Shown here: in pieces, positions 58,701 through 64,000 of the stretch
How the letters are laid out: every line of letters begins with the position of its first letter
Position numbering within the stretch: position 1 is the first letter of the stretch
Source of the DNA: Cyanoderma ruficeps
Lineage: Eukaryota > Chordata > Aves > Passeriformes > Timaliidae
Length of the DNA stretch: 64,000 nucleotides
NCBI GenBank assembly: GCA_008694505.1
Contig: VZDJ01000868.1
Span: forward strand, 174,263 to 238,262
Direction: 5' to 3'
Made by a program: the position numbers and the translations under genes
The notes under the pieces: model-generated
Seen by the model: only the letters and a program-made list of their open reading frames with translations
Database searches by the model: none
What the model was told of the DNA's origin: nothing

Positions 58701-61700
58701 TTATCAAAGAAAAAAAATATTTCTGAAAAAAATACTTGAAATTGAGTATTAAAAAAGAGTGTCATTTAGATATTGATTCTTAATATTTTTAAACATTCTT
58801 TCCCCCCTTGGTAAAATGTTTTCAAATGAAAGCAAGAACATTTCATTCCCAAGATGTTAGTATGGAAGTTTTGAAGCATTAAAGACTTTTAAATATGTTA
58901 GAAGTAATCAAAAATTATGAAAAATATTTTTGTAGTTAAAATTAGTCCATAACTTATCCTGGTATTCCTACGAATCACAGGAAAACTGAGTTGTCTCTTT
59001 ATACTCTATTTCTCTTCCTTTCTCCCTCACTGTTTTTGTTGAAAAGTTGTTCATTATATTTTGTTACCTATTTTACAGCAGCTTACTCATCAGTTGGAAG
59101 TTAGTCAGAGATTAGGAAACATCGTGAAGTTATCAAAAAACTAGCATGTTAGAAGGAAATCAGTTAATCTTTAGCCTCACAGGATAGAAAGAGGAAACGT
59201 AATTGCAAAACTGAACTGTGTTTTACAGTCATTTTCACTTAGAAAGCCCTTCAGATAATTCTATAATTAGCATGGGACATGTAACGGAGGGAAAAAATAC
59301 CTGACACGAGAGGAACTTGGTGAATGTTTTCATTCATAAGCGGGATTGAGCTGCCATGGCAGAGCAATCTCCTGAAACAAAAACTCCTTTGAGTAACAAG
59401 CCACAGTTTACAATACAGTAGAGCAGTAGATACCTGGGCCTTGGCTGAGTGTGTGGCTCAGCAGCTGCTTGTGCTCATCGCTCAGTAGCACATGTGGCCG
59501 GTCAGGAGGAGACTCCAGTCACCAAAGAGTGAGCAAGACCCATTCCAGCCAGGCAATTGACTGTATTTGCCTGATCCTCAAAATACCTTTCAGCACAATA
59601 ACTTCTTCAGTCAGATCAGTGAAATAAAATCAGCTCGGTTTATCACACATGTTGATGTTTATACAGTACTTGTCATCACTCACTTAAATGGGTAAGAATA
59701 TGGATAGAGATTAATTCCTGCTCTGTAATTTGTCTTGAGATATAAACAGTATTTTTAACTACTAAATCCTGAAGTGTGACAGTTTGTAAAAGATCTACCT
59801 AAATCTTAATAATAGTTACTGGTTCTTAGTTCAGGGTTGATTTTCTCCAGCATTATTTATACAATGAACAGTGCTTCAATGATTTCATCTCTGCTGAGGA
59901 AATTCAATTAAAATTTCAAGTGTTCAAAATCCAGGTTCTAATGCTGAATTGTGTAAAGAAAGGATCATAAAAGAAAATATCAGTTCATGTGTTTTAGCAA
60001 GGTAAGAAAATCCCACTGGATTTCTTCTGTCAATGAAGTACAGTTCCACAAAAATTGCCTGCCTATGGTTTTTGAGTAGCAATCTGCTGTTCAGTTAAAG
60101 CATTGGGGGATAATTTCTATCTTTGTAGAAAATGTATTTTTGATTGGGTGGAAGAGAGGAAGACAAAATCTATGAATAGAAAGTAATGATTTTGTTCTGA
60201 AGGATGATAAAAATTATTTTCAGTATTACAATTCATAATACGAACTTGGGTTAAGGGTTTGCCCTTATGAGTTGGATGTGAGTGGGACTGAGCAGCTCTG
60301 GGATGGGGACACTTAGTAGTACCACCATGAGCAGTAGAGGATAGACAGAGTTGTATCATTCCAATGCAGGGGCCCATATTTCCACATCCTGATGCCTTAA
60401 TAAGGGCTTCTTATCCCTAGGCTATGAAGAATGTCTATAAATGCCGAGTCCAGGCTCCAGATTGTCACCCTAAAGTCACACATCTGGGATTCAGAGCTGC
60501 AGATGTAATCAGGCAGCCAGAGAACTAGAGCCACCCGTTTGAGCCACGTCTGGAAAATGCCTCTGTTTTCCATCTCCTGGAGGAGACAGAAAAATGTTGG
60601 TGGGAAAAGTTTTCAAGTCTAGTTTCCAGCTTCTGCAGTCAGCTGTGTCTTCTAATCCTATCCATAAATGAGATGAATTTTTTCTTTCCTCTTTTCTTAT
60701 TAGGATCTAGTTCTGTCTCTCATCCTCTCATGACCAGAACTTTCCTTTGATATCAAACCCAGATATATTAATGGATATTTTATACCTGTTTTTCTCTATC
60801 TCTCTTTTAGCTTCAGCAGCTCTTGCAGTATCTCCCCCTCAGAGTACTTACAGGGAGCTGTACCCTTGGTTTAGCTAGGGAAGGAAAAAACCCCACCCAA
60901 ATTATGCTGGGAAAAGAGAATATAATACAAAATCAGGCAGTTTTCTCCTCCTTACCACCAAACTTCAGCCATTTTGTAAAGTGCAGCTCTGCCAGCTGCA
61001 CCATCCCCTGTTCTCCAGCAGTGGTGGGATCCAGGCTGGCTGAGGATGTGATATTTCCTGCTTGTGAAACATTCCAGTGTAAGGAGGGGGCATTCTCAAA
61101 TAGGCTCCTCTTTAATGAGTTGTATCAATAAATTCCAATCAGCAAATGCCATCTGCATACCATTGTGGCCACACTGGCTGTGTGAGAATGCCAGAGCTAT
61201 CAGTGCAAAGGCAGAGTTGTCTGCTGCTGCTTCAGCCTCCCAGAGCTGTTCAACCAGCACATCCTCTCATTCAAACACTGATGAGGCATGCTTCAAACAG
61301 AAACCAGATGTTGTGTATTCATTGTATAATTGCACAGCTGAAAAGAGGTTATGAAGTGGCCAGATAGCAACAAGCAGTAACTGCAGGAAAGTATTCTGTC
61401 AAATCTCTGCAGACCAGGTTGGATGCAGCCACTCAGTGCCATGGATTTAGACACTTGGGAGAGGTTAACCCTGGGAGTCACCTGCAAATCTCATGAGTGA
61501 TCTATAGGGTTTTCCCCTCCGAGGTGTGGCTTGTCTGTCCAGGCTGGCTGCAGAGCCCCACGCCTGCTCACACCTGGTGTGACAGCACAGGGACATCTGT
61601 GCTGCACTGAGCACACACTGCACGGCACATGAACCTGCCACACAAATGCTGCTAAGATTTCTGGTCACATCTAACCTCTGTATTTATGTTTCCAATTGAC

Positions 61701-63569
61701 ACATTCATGTGTGTGTTCAGTGGGATGAATTTTGCCAACAAATGGTTGCAGAGCTTATATAAGATCTTCATTTGGATGTGTATGACTGTGCAGCCAAAAT
61801 AATGCCTTGTCACCTCTAGCAGTAATGGTGACACTGCTGGCAGTATCATTACTAATCTAATGTTATTGGGTAAACTGGATTTTTGATTGCAAGATTTTCG
61901 TTCTCCCAAAGATTAGAATTTCAAGAACAGAAATAGTTATTCATCATTTGATATTCAGCCAGACCAGTTGAAGTTCCACTAAAGAAATAAATTCAGCTAA
62001 CACTAAGCCAGGGTACTTTGTAAACATAGTCAGATAACTCTAAACCTTTACCAGCCCGAAAGTGCAGATAATTTATGATTCAAAACCTTCTTCTATCACC
62101 ACAGGACCCAGAGAAGAAGGTCAAGGGGTACAACACAATTTCTTGTTTGAAGCAGTATAAAATAATTCTCTCTGCTAATGATGTTCTGATGTTTGTTACT
62201 CATCCAATAATTGCATTAAATCTTTGCTTGAACTCATTGACAAAGTTGTTTCAATATCTTCCTGTAATCCTGGTTGGACAAAGGGCTTTTGCCAGTAAAT
62301 GGTCTTTGTTCACTGCTAGTAGTTAACTGTTTAATTCTTAGGGTTTCACACCCTCAAGGTATACACTCAGTACAACTGCTAAATTTAAAGGTTAGAATTG
62401 CCAGAATTACCAGGGAAGTGTCAGCAGATTGATTTCCTTTAAATTTATCTTGGTAGAGGAGACTGGCAACTAAGATTATGATTGTTCCAAAAAACAATTA
62501 CGTATTGAACATGCTGCCAGTTGCTATAAATCCTGGAAGCTTTCAAGAGATGGCTCCATTACTAGCACTGTTTTTGTGGAAAAATGAGAACCACAACATT
62601 GGCATTAGGAAAATCCTGGAAACTGATAAAAGTGAGCTTTTGTTTGGAGGCAGAGTATAGTTTTGGTTCTCACCTCCTGAAACTGAAAGGGACCCTGTGT
62701 GGTTTTACTCAGAGGAAGCTCAAGCCCAGCCTTGTTTATTAAATATTTGAGCTACTATGTTATCTCTTCTGAAGAATCAGGTTCCACGCTGGCGTGATTC
62801 ACCACAGATGGAGCCAAAGGGCTTGCTGCTGGCCTGACTGGGCGTGACTCTGGTTCTGATGACACAGGTAGGGAGTGAATCTGCCTGCCTCCCAGAGTTC
62901 CACATCCATGAGGATACAATGCGGATAAATACATCCTGATGGCAGTGCAGTCTCAGCTGCCAGCAGCAGCTCTGGAAGCAGACCTGAATCTCCTGGGTGC
63001 CCCACAGGCACAAAGAGGAGAGACTAGCTCTGGGTCTTGCATGTCACTCCCTGTCTCATTTCTCTGCTGTCAAGAAGCCCCTCTTCCTGCCTGTGGTAGT
63101 TGCAGAAATGCTTTCTAGAAAGATATTTTGAGGGACATTCAATAATAGTCATTAGAGAAAAAGCAATTACACTCCAAGACCACTTCAGCTGCATTTCCAA
63201 TCCCTGAACACTCCTGTAATGTAGCTGTCTTGGAAGCTGAAAAGCTGTGAAAAGTCTCTGCATTTTCCCATTGCATCACATATATACAGTATTGAATTGG
63301 AGCATGTCCTCCCACAGGTAAAAATTTGTGTCTTTTACTTTCACGTGTGTAAGAATGCTCAGAATAGCAAAATTAAAAACAATAAATACTCTAGCCAGCC
63401 TGTCAAAAATGTTAGAAAAAATCTAAAATAGCAGAATAGTTATTCTATAAAACTCCTGGCATCTCTGGGATGACCTTATGCTTTTGTATGTTAGAAGGGC
63501 CTATATCACTCACTTTTGGTTGTGCCTTTCAGGGTAACCTGGTTTTCTCATAAATCAGTTCCACGTTAG
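55751..63569. other. Non-coding unique stretch
   Basis: No gene found. Frames of up to 135 codons (55957-56364 minus) and 120 codons (58179-58541 minus) have no domain and are opposed by open frames on the other strand. 58.6-59.3 kb is very AT-rich. A T-box-like palindrome is listed separately at 61568. I see no clear transposable element. Confidence 0.45.
61568..61582. promoter_or_regulatory. T-box-like palindrome overlapping an E-box
   Basis: TCACACCTGGTGTGA is a 7-bp perfect inverted repeat about one central base. Each arm matches the T-box half-site TCACAC(C), and the centre contains CACCTG, an E-box of the kind bound by Snail/ZEB repressors. It is a motif match in unique sequence, with no nearby promoter or gene to support function. 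Confidence 0.35.
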
Positions 63570-63840
63570 AGAAAAGTCCTGGCTTCACTGAAGTGGATGG
63601 GAATTTTGGTACACACAGAATCTTATCCCCAGATTTTCAAACATGAGTAGATGAAAATTTGGCTCTTAATTCTCCCTTCGGATTCTTGAATTAGTGGTTC
63701 AACTTCCAAAAGCTCTGACCCTCACTGATTTCAATGGGAGCTGCTGGAGCCCTGTGAAAAAAGGTTGTTGAGTTCCAACACTAAATTTGGATGGTGGAAT
63801 CTTAAAATTAGTCTCAGATTTTTGAAAATCTTGGCCCAAA
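63570..63840. repeat. Ancient sauropsid interspersed repeat remnant
   Basis: The segment contains 'CACTGATTTCAATGGGAGCTG' in part, that is a TTTCAATGGGAGCTGCTGG block, and further on 'TTTTGAAAATCTTGGCCCA'. Blocks of the form 'GACTTCAATGGGAGCTG' and 'GAAAATCTGGCC' are widespread old repeat fossils in reptile and bird genomes. A related TTCACTGAAGTGGATGGGA stretch lies at 63585. The copy is strongly diverged and I cannot name the family. Confidence 0.4.
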
Positions 63841-64000
63841 CCTTTATTAATACCATACTAGCACGTATCTTGTATCTATTAGAAAAGATAACATAATTCA
63901 GATCCACATCTGCTGTACTTTGTAAACTTGGGAAACAAAAAAGGTCTTTTAATCAGATTTAAATGAAAAACTGATATAATAATAGGCATAGCCCATACCT
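63841..64000. other. Unique sequence at window end
   Basis: AT-rich sequence. Nothing was recognised in the last 160 bases. Confidence 0.6.

Noticed and set aside
1..64000. CRISPR array, operon, phage or other bacterial system
   Set aside because: CR1, SINE and LTR signatures, vertebrate-type microsatellites and absence of long dense reading frames show that this is bird nuclear DNA.

Overview
The window looks like gene-poor, AT-rich nuclear DNA from a songbird (passerine). Three mobile-element signatures support this. First, CR1 LINE 3' ends are present, one on the plus strand near 21.9 kb with the octamer tail typical of bird CR1 and one on the minus strand near 18.9 kb. Second, a short element near 30.6 kb has a tRNA-Ile-like head fused to a CR1-like tail, the architecture of the passerine SINE family TguSINE1. 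Third, two LTRs at 47.0-47.8 kb and 54.0-54.5 kb resemble bird endogenous retrovirus LTRs. There is no bacterial organisation: no operons, no Shine-Dalgarno sites, and only short chance-like reading frames.

I could not identify any protein-coding gene, rRNA, functional tRNA, CRISPR array or known microRNA. The longest open frame is 175 codons and lies partly in an LTR. The next ones (160, 166, 145, 141 and 138 codons) are about what stop-free chance gives in 64 kb read in six frames. None carries a domain I recognise. The window may be intergenic or lie inside a very long intron; the sequence does not decide which.

Layout. 1-11.6 kb: unique AT-rich DNA with a poly-A tract and unresolved base, a CTAT microsatellite (1.3 kb), a C-rich tract (5.6 kb) and a compact G-quadruplex motif (8.7 kb). 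11.6-18.8 kb: a CTCF-like site, small tandem duplications, a GC-richer block (13.2-13.85 kb) and G/T-rich simple repeats. 18.8-31 kb: the two CR1 ends, an inverted tRNA-like fossil repeat (24.7 kb) and the SINE. 31-47 kb: mostly unique DNA with an assembly gap in poly-C (38.17 kb), one possible orphan exon (40.8 kb) and one possible decayed reading frame (44.3-44.9 kb), both minus strand and both weak. 47-54.7 kb: the LTRs, a 14-bp hairpin, an ATCCC/GTCCC array and a second TCTA microsatellite. 54.7-64 kb: unique DNA with a 16-bp hairpin, a T-box-like palindrome and an ancient repeat remnant at the right end.

No previously undescribed system is evident. The observations most worth checking are the pentanucleotide array with its phased variant block, the two near-perfect hairpins, the CpG-bearing LTR, the SINE, and the two minus-strand coding candidates.
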